A stretch of 64,000 nt of DNA from Desulfovibrionaceae bacterium (lineage in GTDB: Bacteria; Desulfobacterota; Desulfovibrionia; Desulfovibrionales; Desulfovibrionaceae). Positions 1 through 8,744 of this stretch are shown here, one piece after another. Location: NCBI GenBank assembly GCA_009782775.1, contig WRIL01000003.1, positions 56,062 to 120,061 on the forward strand. Direction: 5' to 3'. Position 1 is the stretch's first letter, and each line of letters begins with the position of its first letter. A model generated the notes under the pieces. That model was not told the DNA's origin and did not search any database. It saw only the letters and a program-made list of their open reading frames with translations. A program made the position numbers and the translations under genes.

Positions 1-1
1 T

Positions 2-76
2 GCCGTCGAAGAAAAACGTCTCCTGCTGGAACAGCCTTTTTCCGGAGTCAAGACTGGGGACTTGCCATGGCGATGA
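2..76 (+). CDS. C-terminal end of an upstream gene (partial)
   Basis: A reading frame is open from the window edge and ends with TGA at 74-76, giving a 24-residue tail that ends in FSGVKTGDLPWR. The TGA overlaps an in-frame ATG at 73-75 of the next gene (ATGA), the coupling used repeatedly further along this locus, which is the main reason to think it is real. By context it would be another polysaccharide gene, but the tail is too short to name. Another frame of the first 66 bases is also open, so this call is tentative. Confidence 0.4.
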   Translation, partial: AVEEKRLLLEQPFSGVKTGDLPWR

Positions 77-1413
77 CCATGTTGCAAACAATGCGGTCAG
101 ACATAGGGCGGTTACCAGATCAAAAAACTGTTTCCGTGATTGTTCCGACTTACAATTATGCCTTTTTTCTACCCACCGCCATAGCCAGTGTCTTGGCGCA
201 AGGCTGGAAAGATGAGGAATTGGAAATCTTGATTGTGGATGATGGCTCTACGGATAATACAGAAGAGATTGCGCGACATTTTCAAAATCTTCATCTTTCC
301 GTCAGATATGTTCGACAGGATAACGCCGGGTTGTCCGCAGCCCGCAACTGCGGCATTCAAATGGCGCAGGGCGACTATATTGTCTTTTTAGATGCCGACG
401 ACATGCTTGCGCCAGGCTATCTGCGTTCACAACTTGGTTACCTTGAAGAACATCCAGAGGTGGATATCGCCGTTGCGGCCAATCAACTGGTACGTTCGCT
501 AGGGCCTGTTTCCCTGTTCAGGTCCATTGGCACGTGGCGTTTGTGCCGGGACTGGCAGGAAATTCATTTGTATTGCAGCAATATCGCTCCACCTCATGCC
601 TTCACCATGCGTAAAAAAGTCTTCAACAAAGAACGTTTTTTCGATACAAGCCTGGCGGCCTGCGAGGATTATGATTTTTGGTTCACATGTTGCCAGGATG
701 GATTGAAATTCGGCAGCAACGCCCAGGCAATGGTTCTGTATCGCAGACATCCATCCAGTATGTCCGCCAATACCGCCCGCCAGAGCCTTCATGATTGTAT
801 ATTACTTGAAAGAGTATTCCAGGCGCTATGTTCAGCACCAGATGATAACCTGACCTATGGCAAGCTGATTGCCTGCATATATGGCTGTCTGAAGGTCATA
901 CGGCGCATTCTCCCCTTTGATGTGCGGCTCGCGAAGGATATCGTCACCCAAAAGCTTGTGCCTCTACTGGACCGCACGAACGATTATCACATCGATTATG
1001 CGCAAATACAGCCATATGCTCATATTGTACAACATTATCAAAATATGTCCAGCATAGCTGCACGGTTGCCACGATTAATCAGCCCAGTAGGAAAATATCT
1101 TACATTGCTTCAAGCTGAAGGGATCAATACTTTAAAACTAATGTACCACACAAAGCAGAAAAATATACATTTTACTCAATCACAGCAGTATTGGTTTATC
1201 TTATATCATCTAATTCTGACGCTCTACACGAAACAAAAAAATGTATATTTTGTTCTAACACGACTTCAGTGTCTTGCCTTATATCGTCTGGTTTCTGAAA
1301 TTAACCGTCATAATCCCTTTTTTGTTTCGCTAGTGCGATATTGCCTGGAGCGACTAACGCGTTTCCCGCACATTTTGGAGCAAAAAATTTTCAAAATTTT
1401 TTGCTCCCGGTAG
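73..1413 (+). CDS. Glycosyltransferase family 2
   Basis: A cytoplasmic GT-A fold glycosyltransferase of about 446 residues that should add one sugar to the polysaccharide. In the first 120 residues one sees the GT2 opening VIVPTYNY, the nucleotide-binding VDDGSTDNT, GLSAARNCGI and the metal-binding FLDADD. The C-terminal half is less conserved and more AT-rich, and contains a short imperfect repeat (TKQKNIHF then TKQKNVYF). ATG codons at 67 and 73 are both possible; 73 is preferred because it overlaps the stop of the preceding frame (ATGA). The acceptor and sugar cannot be read from the sequence. A perfect 15-bp inverted repeat lies in its last codons (separate entry). Confidence 0.9.
   Translation: MTMLQTMRSDIGRLPDQKTVSVIVPTYNYAFFLPTAIASVLAQGWKDEELEILIVDDGSTDNTEEIARHFQNLHLSVRYVRQDNAGLSAARNCGIQMAQGDYIVFLDADDMLAPGYLRSQLGYLEEHPEVDIAVAANQLVRSLGPVSLFRSIGTWRLCRDWQEIHLYCSNIAPPHAFTMRKKVFNKERFFDTSLAACEDYDFWFTCCQDGLKFGSNAQAMVLYRRHPSSMSANTARQSLHDCILLERVFQALCSAPDDNLTYGKLIACIYGCLKVIRRILPFDVRLAKDIVTQKLVPLLDRTNDYHIDYAQIQPYAHIVQHYQNMSSIAARLPRLISPVGKYLTLLQAEGINTLKLMYHTKQKNIHFTQSQQYWFILYHLILTLYTKQKNVYFVLTRLQCLALYRLVSEINRHNPFFVSLVRYCLERLTRFPHILEQKIFKIFCSR
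1377..1407. repeat. Perfect 15-bp inverted repeat at end of a GT2 gene
   Basis: GGAGCAAAAAATTTT at 1377-1391 is followed after a single C by its exact reverse complement at 1393-1407. It sits in the last codons of the GT2 gene, just before its TAG at 1411-1413 and 12 bases before the next start. As RNA it would form a long hairpin ending in T6 then GCTCC; it is not a classic terminator because the T run is inside the stem. Confidence 0.8.
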
Positions 1414-1418
1414 CTGTT

Positions 1419-2912
1419 ATGCGTAAATCACAGCATATTCTGCGCAATGTGAAAAAGATTCTCCTTTGCATTCCAATACTCTCTCTTTTTATTCGGGCTT
1501 GCAGAAAACTTCTGCGCATAACGCTGAGCGCTCGCTATAACTGCCTATGGGCGGAAAAAAGCATCGCGCCGGCCCGTAGGCCAAGCATGGGCTATTTTTG
1601 GCGCTTGCAGGCCGACATACATTTCATACGGTACAGGCAGCCGGACGCCTCATCGCCAGCCATCCCCGGATTGTCGCATCCTGGAGAATTGCCGCCGATG
1701 CTCAGCAAGGGTAAACCAAAAGTGACATTATTTACCGGCACAATGGGGCCCGGGGGAGCTGAGTGGCAGGTTTGTCTGCTGGCCAGAGAATTGCAAAGAA
1801 AAGGCTGCCCTGTCCGGGTTGTGGTTATGAACAGTTATGGCTCTGGAGGGCATCGGACGCCGTGGCTGCACAAGAATGGCATACCCTGCGTTGCCATGCA
1901 TACCGACCCGCCTCTTTTTCTCCTCCCGACAAAACCTCTGCCGCATCAGGCTGACATTCTGGCCATGCTGCCCCGGCGTGCCCGCACGGATTGCATGAAT
2001 TTGTGCGCCCACCTGGCTCTGGATCCGCCGGACATTCTGCACTGCTTTCTGGATTACTCCAATATTATCGGGGCCTACGCCGGACTGCTCAGCGGCGTCC
2101 CTGCCCTGCGCCTGTCCTTACGCTCTATGAATCCTAGCTCCTATCTGTACTACGAGAACTGGTGGCGGCCAAGTTATCGTTACCTGCTGCAATACCCGCA
2201 AATACGCCTGGAGGCTAACTCGCATTTTGCCGCGCTGGATTACCAGGATTGGCTGGAGTCGTCCCCCATGCCGGAGGTCATTCCAAATGCCGTGGATACT
2301 GCTCCCTTCGATTTCCAGCCTTCCGACACTCGTGAGCAAATACGCCAAAACCTTGGCCTGGAAGTCGATACACCACTGGTGTTGACCGTGTTGCGCCTGG
2401 AAGAAGAAAAATGCCCACTGGACATGTTGCGGATCTTTGCGGAACTGCGCAAAAGCCGGATCAACGCGCGCTTGATTCATGTGGGCATCGGCTATATGCT
2501 GAAAGAGGCGACGCAGTTTGCCCGCTCTCTGAACCTTGGGGATAGCGTGCTGTTTTTAGGCGCGCGGCATGACATTCCGGCCCTGATGGCGGCGGCGGAC
2601 GCTCTTCTCCTCACTTCGCGCGTGGAAAGCTCCCCCAATGTGCTGCTGGAAGCCATGGCTGCCGGCCTACCCTTTGTCGCGCCGCGTGTGGGCGGGGTGC
2701 CGGAATTGGCCTCTAACGGTGAAAATGGCTTCCTGGAGGCTCACGGCGATATTGCGGCTATGGCGAAGCGCTTGGGCTTGCTGCTGGAAAATAAAGAACT
2801 GGCCCGAAGCATGGGGGCAAAGGGCAGGGGCAATGTTGCCGCCATGTACACACCTGAACGGCTGGTTGATAATGTTCTGGCCGCCTATGGCCGGCAATTC
2901 GCCGCCTTGTAA
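1419..2912 (+). CDS. Glycosyltransferase family 4 (GT-B)
   Basis: A GT-B glycosyltransferase of about 497 residues. The usual GT4 N-terminal start, FTGTMGPGGAEWQVCLLARE, only appears near residue 105, so the protein carries a roughly 100-residue N-terminal extension with a hydrophobic basic stretch (ILLCIPILSLFIRACRKLL) that may hold it at the membrane. The C-terminal domain has the conserved donor-binding block ESSPNVLLEAMAAGLPFVAP followed by GGVPEL. The frame also runs upstream to a TTG at 1341 inside the previous gene, but the ATG at 1419, five bases after that gene's TAG, is the more natural start. It probably adds a hexose to the O-unit; the sugar is unknown. Confidence 0.9.
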   Translation: MRKSQHILRNVKKILLCIPILSLFIRACRKLLRITLSARYNCLWAEKSIAPARRPSMGYFWRLQADIHFIRYRQPDASSPAIPGLSHPGELPPMLSKGKPKVTLFTGTMGPGGAEWQVCLLARELQRKGCPVRVVVMNSYGSGGHRTPWLHKNGIPCVAMHTDPPLFLLPTKPLPHQADILAMLPRRARTDCMNLCAHLALDPPDILHCFLDYSNIIGAYAGLLSGVPALRLSLRSMNPSSYLYYENWWRPSYRYLLQYPQIRLEANSHFAALDYQDWLESSPMPEVIPNAVDTAPFDFQPSDTREQIRQNLGLEVDTPLVLTVLRLEEEKCPLDMLRIFAELRKSRINARLIHVGIGYMLKEATQFARSLNLGDSVLFLGARHDIPALMAAADALLLTSRVESSPNVLLEAMAAGLPFVAPRVGGVPELASNGENGFLEAHGDIAAMAKRLGLLLENKELARSMGAKGRGNVAAMYTPERLVDNVLAAYGRQFAAL

Positions 2913-2953
2913 TGAAACCCGTTAATAGACAATGAGCTGCGGAAAATAAAACC

Positions 2954-4927
2954 ATGTGCGGCATAACCGGATTCTGGAATCTGCGGACGGATGAGAGCGT
3001 TGAGGTCATGCGCGGCCGCATCACGCCCATGACCAACAGCATGTTCGCACGCGGGCCGGACAGCGGCGGTCTGTGGCTGTCGCCGCAAAACGGCCTGGCG
3101 CTCGGACATCGGCGACTGGCCATACAAGACCTTTCGCCGGCCGGGCCTCAGCCCATGACCACGGCGGACGGCCGTTATGTCCTCTGCTGCAACGGCGAAA
3201 TTTACCACCACGAGCCGCTCCGAACGGAACTGGAGGCCGCCGGGGCATGCTTCCGAGGGCATACAGACACGGAAACCCTGTTATACGGTTGCGCCCTGCT
3301 GGGCGTGGAGCAAGCCATATCCCGGCTTAACGGCGTATTCGCCTTCGCCTTCTGGGATAACCGGGGAAAAATACTGACCCTGGCCCGCGACAGAATGGGG
3401 GTAAAACCTCTCTATTGGGGCAAATTCGGCGACCTCTTCCTGTTCGGGTCGGAACTCAAACCCCTGACGCTCCACAGCGGCTGGGAAAAGCGCGTCAACC
3501 TAGATGCCGTGGCCGGCCTGATGGATGTCTGCTACATACCGGCCCCGCTCTCCATTTACGAGGGCATCCAAAAACTGCGGCCCGGGCATCTGCTGGAAGT
3601 GACGGGTGATGGAAACATACGCGAGCGTTGCTGGTGGAACCCCCTGAATACCCTGCTCTCATGCCGGCAAAACCGGCTGCGCGGCGATGACAGAGAGTTG
3701 ATTGACGGCCTGGATGAACTGCTGCGCGATGCCGTTAAAACCCGCATGGCTTCGAACGTGCCTCCGGGCGCCTTTCTCTCGGGCGGGGTTGATTCCTCCG
3801 CGGTGGCAGCGCTCATGCAGGTTCAGTCCGGCAGGCCCATCAGGACCTTTTCCATCGGTTTCGATGAAAAGGACTACAATGAAGCGCCTTTTGCCAGGGC
3901 CGTAGCCGAACATCTGGGCACGGATCATACTGAAGAATACATGACGGCAGGAGAGGCTCTGGAGATTATCCCGCAACTGGCCTCTTTTTATGACGAACCC
4001 TTTGCCGACTCTTCCCAGCTGCCGACTTTTCTGCTTTCGCGCCTTGCCAAAAAGCATGTATCCGTGGCCCTTTCCGGAGACGGGGGGGACGAATTTTTTT
4101 GCGGCTATGCCCGATATGCCCATTGCGTCCACGCTTACGAGCACGGCAGCCGCCCGCGCTGGCAGCAGGCGATCATTCTTGGCCTGGCAGCCGCTTTTTC
4201 TGAAAACACCCTCAACCGTCTAGCCTACCTGTTGCCGGCCTCCGCGCGTCCGCCGCATTTTGGCAGGCGCGTCAAAAACTTCGCCGCCAAATTCGCGGAT
4301 CCGATCAGCTTCTACCGGGCAAGCTATATGCGCCATTGGCCGGACGCGGCCTCCATGGTCATAGGCGCAACATTGCCTGAACCAGAGTACGCCGACGCGT
4401 CCCTGACCAAACGCATTCCCGATATGTACGGCCTCATGCAGTTTTTGGACATAGTGAGCTACCTGCCCGATGACTGCCTGGTCAAGGTGGATCGTGCCGG
4501 CATGGCTGTATCGCTGGAAACCAGAGCGCCGCTTCTGGATAGTCGGGTCTATGATTTTGTATGGAGCCTGCCGGAGGGGGCATTGACCCGCGGCGGGCAA
4601 AGCAAATGGCCGTTACGTGAGGTTCTGTACCGCTATGTGCCCAAAGAACTGATTGAAAGACCCAAAATGGGGTTTGGCGTGCCTATTGAACACTGGCTGC
4701 GCGGCCCCCTGCGGGAGTGGTGTTCCGATCTGCTGGATCCGGCGCGGCTGAAGAAAGATGGATTTCTGCGTCCCGAAACTATTCAGCCCGTGTGGCAAAA
4801 GCATCTGGCCGGAAAAAATTACCACTACTGGCTGTGGAATGTGCTGATGTTCCAGGCTTGGCTGGAAGAGCGGAGCAAGATGCCGGCTATTCGTGAGGCG
4901 CCCCTTGCGGAGGTGGCAGTTGCATAA
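2954..4927 (+). CDS. asnB: Asparagine synthase (glutamine-hydrolysing) type amidotransferase
   Basis: 657 residues, the size of a full AsnB. The protein begins MCGITGFW, so Cys2 is exposed as the glutaminase nucleophile after Met removal. The class II glutaminase domain covers about 1-230, and the synthetase domain follows with the PP-loop FLSGGVDSSAV near 273 and LSGDGGDEFFCGY further on. AsnB-type enzymes make asparagine from aspartate, glutamine and ATP; members in polysaccharide loci may instead amidate uronic acids, and this position between glycosyltransferases and the exporter favours that as an inference. The end overlaps the permease gene start, so the two are translationally coupled. 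Confidence 0.9.
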   Translation: MCGITGFWNLRTDESVEVMRGRITPMTNSMFARGPDSGGLWLSPQNGLALGHRRLAIQDLSPAGPQPMTTADGRYVLCCNGEIYHHEPLRTELEAAGACFRGHTDTETLLYGCALLGVEQAISRLNGVFAFAFWDNRGKILTLARDRMGVKPLYWGKFGDLFLFGSELKPLTLHSGWEKRVNLDAVAGLMDVCYIPAPLSIYEGIQKLRPGHLLEVTGDGNIRERCWWNPLNTLLSCRQNRLRGDDRELIDGLDELLRDAVKTRMASNVPPGAFLSGGVDSSAVAALMQVQSGRPIRTFSIGFDEKDYNEAPFARAVAEHLGTDHTEEYMTAGEALEIIPQLASFYDEPFADSSQLPTFLLSRLAKKHVSVALSGDGGDEFFCGYARYAHCVHAYEHGSRPRWQQAIILGLAAAFSENTLNRLAYLLPASARPPHFGRRVKNFAAKFADPISFYRASYMRHWPDAASMVIGATLPEPEYADASLTKRIPDMYGLMQFLDIVSYLPDDCLVKVDRAGMAVSLETRAPLLDSRVYDFVWSLPEGALTRGGQSKWPLREVLYRYVPKELIERPKMGFGVPIEHWLRGPLREWCSDLLDPARLKKDGFLRPETIQPVWQKHLAGKNYHYWLWNVLMFQAWLEERSKMPAIREAPLAEVAVA

Positions 4928-5756
4928 CTCCGGCCCTGTGAAAAAAAATATTATCACCCCCGACAAAGCGTGGTGGATGCCCCCGTTAACTGAAGTGTGG
5001 GAGAAGCGCGAACTTTTCAGCATGTTCGTCCGGCGACAGTTTCTTGTCCGCTACAAGCAGTCGATTCTCGGCGTACTGTGGTCCGTGCTCACGCCCCTGG
5101 GGACGCTCTTCGTATTCTGGCTGCTCTTCGGCCTTGTGCTGAAGGTGCCTTCCGATGGCTATCCTTATGTACTCTTCGCCTTTGCGGGGCTGACGCCTTG
5201 GAACATTTTCAATTCCTCCGCCATGAGCACCGCGAGTTCTCTGCAGGAGCAAATGGGCATTGTCTCCAAGGTGTATTTTCCGCGCATTATGCTGCCCTTT
5301 GTAACATTGACGCGCGAATTTCTGGACGCGTCCATTGCCATGCTGCTGGTGATTATGTTCTTCGCGTTACACGGCTATTTGCCCACCTGGCGTTTTTTGC
5401 TGCTGCCGGTTGTTCTGGGGGCGGCGCTTTTCAGCGGGCTTGCCGTTGGTCTCGCCTTTGCCGGCCCCATCGTGCGCTTCCGTGACCTGCGCGTTCCTTT
5501 GAACTACGTGTTGCAGCTTGCCATGTATATCACCCCTGTCATCTATCCCCCGACGGTGATTCCCGAAGCCTACCGCTGGATTATCGAGCTGAACCCCATG
5601 TATTGGGTCATTCAGGTCTCGCGCTGGTGCCTTTTGGGGCAAAGTTTCGCGGTAAGCGGCCTGCTCTATGGCTGCCTGTGCTTCATGGTCTTTATGCTGC
5701 TGATCGGCTGGCTGCTCTTTGCCTACACGGAACGGAGAATCGTGGATGTCCAGTGA
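4920..5756 (+). CDS. wzm: O-antigen/polysaccharide ABC transporter permease (Wzm-like)
   Basis: Membrane half of an ABC-2 exporter, about 278 residues with six predicted hydrophobic segments and the cytoplasmic N-terminal amphipathic part typical of Wzm/TagG (ELFSMFVRRQFLVRYKQSILG). It would form the channel through which the lipid-linked glycan crosses the inner membrane, driven by the ATPase encoded next. The frame is open from GTG 4893, but TTG 4920 has a GGAGG six bases upstream and overlaps the asnB stop; a GTG at 4938 is another option. Eleven bases overlap with the following gene confirm a pair. Confidence 0.92.
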   Translation: MHNSGPVKKNIITPDKAWWMPPLTEVWEKRELFSMFVRRQFLVRYKQSILGVLWSVLTPLGTLFVFWLLFGLVLKVPSDGYPYVLFAFAGLTPWNIFNSSAMSTASSLQEQMGIVSKVYFPRIMLPFVTLTREFLDASIAMLLVIMFFALHGYLPTWRFLLLPVVLGAALFSGLAVGLAFAGPIVRFRDLRVPLNYVLQLAMYITPVIYPPTVIPEAYRWIIELNPMYWVIQVSRWCLLGQSFAVSGLLYGCLCFMVFMLLIGWLLFAYTERRIVDVQ

Positions 5757-7008
5757 TCTTGCCATTCGCGTGGAACAGCTTGGAAAACGCTATTACACGC
5801 CGCAGCGCAGCGCCGCCCGGGAGGGTATTGTCAAGCGCCACCTGAAAAGCCTGGGATTGTGGAGACGTTCCGAGGAAGACTATTTCTGGGCGTTGCGCGA
5901 CCTCTGTTTTGAGGTCAAACAGGGTGAAATACTCGGTATCCTGGGACAGAACGGCTCCGGCAAAAGCACCCTGCTCAAGATACTCAGCGGGGTGACGCCG
6001 CCCACAACGGGACGCGCCGAAATACACGGGCGCATCGGCTCCCTGCTTGAGGTGGGAACCGGCTTTCACCCCGATATGTCCGGTCGGGAGAATGTTTACA
6101 TGAACGGCGCGCTGCTCGGTATCCCCAAGGACGAAATCCGGGCGCGCTTCGATGAAATTGTGAATTTTTCCGGCATTGAGGAGTTCATTGACGTGCCGGT
6201 CAAGCGTTACTCATCGGGCATGTACGTGCGCCTGGCCTATGCCGTGGCCAGCATGCTGCGCTCGGACATACTGATTCTGGACGAGGTGCTGGCGGTGGGG
6301 GATGTGGCATTTCAAGAGAAGGCCAGAGAGAATATGCGTCAAGCTGTAAACGCCGGAAGAACAATTTTATTTGTCAGCCATAACTGGCATCAGATTACAA
6401 ATATTTGTACACAAGCAATCGCGTTGAACCATGGTCGTATTATTGCACAAGGTGGTGTTCGTGAAGTAACGATGCATTTATTGCGTAATGTTTTTCGTAT
6501 AGACAAGAATAAAGATAATTGTTTTTGTACTTCTGCTGATTTACGCACGGTGAGTAGAGAATTTGGATGTAATGCTGGTGTATTGACAAAGATAAAAGTT
6601 TTTGATGGGAATATGAAACCAACAACTTTCTTTAAGACAGGGAAACCATTTGTTGTGCAATTATACTATAGTAATGCACATTGTAATATGCCATATTTTA
6701 TGCTGACTATCGTTAATCAATATGGTAATTATATGACGACTTTATTTTCAACACATAATTCTCTTGATTTGATTTACCCATCAAATGGAGTTATTGAATG
6801 TCGTGTTGAATCACTTCAAATTCCTGAAGGTGACTATGTAATTACAGCATGTTATGGATGTTGGTCTGGATATGAAGGATCACATAGACACTTGGATTAT
6901 ATTCCAAATGCATTAAAAATAAAAATTGATACTGATGGATATGTACGATATCCTGCTACGCGAGATATTGATGGCACTGTACATAAATCAACATGGGCGA
7001 TAAAATGA
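5746..7008 (+). CDS. wzt: O-antigen ABC transporter ATPase with C-terminal glycan-binding domain (Wzt-like)
   Basis: ATPase subunit of the Wzm/Wzt exporter, about 420 residues. The nucleotide-binding domain shows Walker A GQNGSGKST (about 67-75), the signature SSGMYVRLAYA near 156, Walker B LILDEVLAVGD near 177 and the H-loop SHNW near 210. Residues from about 255 to 420 form an extra beta-rich domain like the Wzt C-terminal domain, which in this family binds the modified glycan end. Base composition changes abruptly at about 6305-6360, within the ATPase domain between the Walker B/D-loop and the H-loop: 6001-6060 is 40/60 GC, 6541-6600 is 22/60 and 6721-6780 is 16/60. This implies that the back half was exchanged. 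ATG 5746 is chosen over TTG 5719. Confidence 0.93.
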   Translation: MSSDLAIRVEQLGKRYYTPQRSAAREGIVKRHLKSLGLWRRSEEDYFWALRDLCFEVKQGEILGILGQNGSGKSTLLKILSGVTPPTTGRAEIHGRIGSLLEVGTGFHPDMSGRENVYMNGALLGIPKDEIRARFDEIVNFSGIEEFIDVPVKRYSSGMYVRLAYAVASMLRSDILILDEVLAVGDVAFQEKARENMRQAVNAGRTILFVSHNWHQITNICTQAIALNHGRIIAQGGVREVTMHLLRNVFRIDKNKDNCFCTSADLRTVSREFGCNAGVLTKIKVFDGNMKPTTFFKTGKPFVVQLYYSNAHCNMPYFMLTIVNQYGNYMTTLFSTHNSLDLIYPSNGVIECRVESLQIPEGDYVITACYGCWSGYEGSHRHLDYIPNALKIKIDTDGYVRYPATRDIDGTVHKSTWAIK

Positions 7009-7763
7009 TTAGATTGCGTGAAATAAAGAATAAAATGCAATATAGAAAAAGCAAAACCTATAAACTTAGTGCTTCTTTTATTTTAAATAAATACGTTTCT
7101 TTTTTAAAAAATTGCCATTTATTATTGCCGCTCAATGATAAAATTTTGCTGTATTATAACCTAAAGATGAATATAGAATTTCATATTAACTCTCTTATTC
7201 AAAATTATAAATTAAAACAAGAATTTGAATTTTCATTTTCAAATTTTATACTTGAGCAGTTATGTAATTATAAAAGTGATAGCATAAAAATCTGTGACCT
7301 TGGGAGCGGTAAAACGATTCTTCCAGATTTGATATTGAAGACTTTTCCTAATATAGCACAGTATGTTTGTGTTGATACAATATTATCTAATTCAAATAAT
7401 GGCAAATTACAGTATGTTAATTCGATGATTCAAGATTTTATTGATATACATAGAACCTATAATTTTGATGTAATAATACTGGGAGCAACACTATCTCTTC
7501 TAAATAAAAATGACCGTGATACAGTTATCAAATGGTGTAGCGATATTGGTGCAAATATTTTTGTAAGAGAAGTTCCTAGAATCACTTGTTTAGTAGATCA
7601 TTACGCCGAAATGCAAAAAATACCTAGACAATATGATAATTTTACTCAATCAGAATTACACTCTTTGCTAGAAAAATATAGATATGCTATTGTGAAATTT
7701 GAGCGTGAATATGACATATATATCCACGCTACAATTAATAATGATTTGTTACTGAATACATGA
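7005..7763 (+). CDS. Class I SAM-dependent methyltransferase-like protein (AT-rich)
   Basis: 252 residues. ICDLGSGKTILPDLIL resembles motif I of class I methyltransferases, and a later FDVIILGATLSLL resembles motif IV, so a SAM-binding Rossmann fold is likely; no substrate can be named. It starts at the ATG overlapping the wzt stop (ATGA); ATG 6993 is an alternative 12 bases upstream. The gene is far more AT-rich than the chromosome (10/60 GC at 7201-7260) and continues the AT-rich block that starts inside wzt, so the two were probably acquired together. In other ABC-exported O-antigens a terminal methyl group is recognised by the Wzt C-terminal domain; a similar partnership is possible here but not shown. 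Confidence 0.65.
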   Translation: MIRLREIKNKMQYRKSKTYKLSASFILNKYVSFLKNCHLLLPLNDKILLYYNLKMNIEFHINSLIQNYKLKQEFEFSFSNFILEQLCNYKSDSIKICDLGSGKTILPDLILKTFPNIAQYVCVDTILSNSNNGKLQYVNSMIQDFIDIHRTYNFDVIILGATLSLLNKNDRDTVIKWCSDIGANIFVREVPRITCLVDHYAEMQKIPRQYDNFTQSELHSLLEKYRYAIVKFEREYDIYIHATINNDLLLNT

Positions 7764-8231
7764 ATATTATATAGTACGTTTTTAAAAACTGAATGCCTAT
7801 ATCGTTCCGTATTATTAATTGACCTTTATGGCAATTATGAAACAGCTTGTAGTTTTTTTGCGGAAATAAACGGCAAGGTAATCGCTGCAGATAATGAGGC
7901 CTGGTATAAGAAAATCATGTCAGGATGGACTGCAGCCGGCCTTCCTAGAGCTGCTCAAATAGGGGCAAATAATCTACTGCACTGGAAAGCTATCCAATAT
8001 GCCCACTCTCATGGCGGCCTATTTTATGAAAGTGGCGAAGCATTTCCAGGAGCAAAAGATGGGAAAGAAAAAGGATTGAATGATTTTAAAAAAAGTTTCG
8101 GCGGAGAGCTGTATCCCTATTATCGCGGTGAAAAAATATTTCCGTCTCCTGTAGCAACGCAAATTCCTTCCTTATTTGCAAGAGGATTACAGAAAGTTGC
8201 ACGAAAATTCAAAAGCTTTCTTCGGATGTAA
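7764..8231 (+). pseudogene. C-terminal fragment of a FemAB-like GNAT acyltransferase
   Basis: The frame is open from just after the methyltransferase stop (same frame) to TAA at 8229-8231, and a second TAA follows directly. The translation has ANNLLHWKAIQYAHSHGG and then KEKGLNDFKKSFGGEL, the typical C-terminal half of FemAB/BioF2-like GNAT acyltransferases. The N-terminal GNAT domain is missing, and upstream of ATG 7917 there is no good start or ribosome site, so this is a truncated remnant. The stretch joins AT-rich DNA on its left and ordinary DNA on its right, consistent with a deletion junction near 7800-7870. Confidence 0.65.
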
Positions 8232-8234
8232 TAA

Positions 8235-8744
8235 TGGCAAGAGGAACTATATGACCCATCTCTACTGGCTCTTCCCCAGGGAAGATGGCGGATGTACCTC
8301 TCTGTGGAATTGGACGCTCATCACATCCAGGAAATCATGAGCGCGACTTCTGAGGACGGGGTGAACTGGATTCCTGATGCGGGCGTACGCATTCAAAACA
8401 GGGTGCCGGGGATGCTGGAGGTCGCCAATAACCCATCGGCGCTGCATCATAATGGTGAAGTCTGGTTATGGTTCAGGGGCAGCGACTGTATGCCGTTGGA
8501 CAGTAATATTTATGTTGCTCAATCAAAAGACGGTTTGGTTTTTTCCGGTATCCAAAAAGTTCTTGCTTATTCCAAATGGCGTCACCATGAACGACATGGA
8601 ATTGCCTTTCCCCATGTTGCCGCCACTGAAGAAGGTTTTCGCATGTATTATGCAGGCTATTGGGGCAACTGGAATTGTGGGAAAACAGTAAACTATTATC
8701 GGAAGATAAAAAAATGTCGAAACGCGTTCGTGCCACAGTCATGA
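8235..8744 (+). pseudogene. Fragment of a GH43/GH32-like five-bladed propeller protein
   Basis: After tandem stops at 8229-8234 a frame reads EELYDPSLLALPQGRWRMYLS, then SATSEDGVNWIPDAG and NPSALHHNGEVWLWFRGSD, which are successive propeller blades of the kind seen in GH43/62/32-like proteins. The protein is N-terminally truncated, because the frame has no start before ATG 8292, which is in the middle of a blade. It also loses family likeness after MYYAGYWG near 8670. Together with the FemAB-like fragment just upstream this marks a decayed segment. A 150-residue product from ATG 8292 could still be made but would not fold as a full propeller. Confidence 0.55.
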
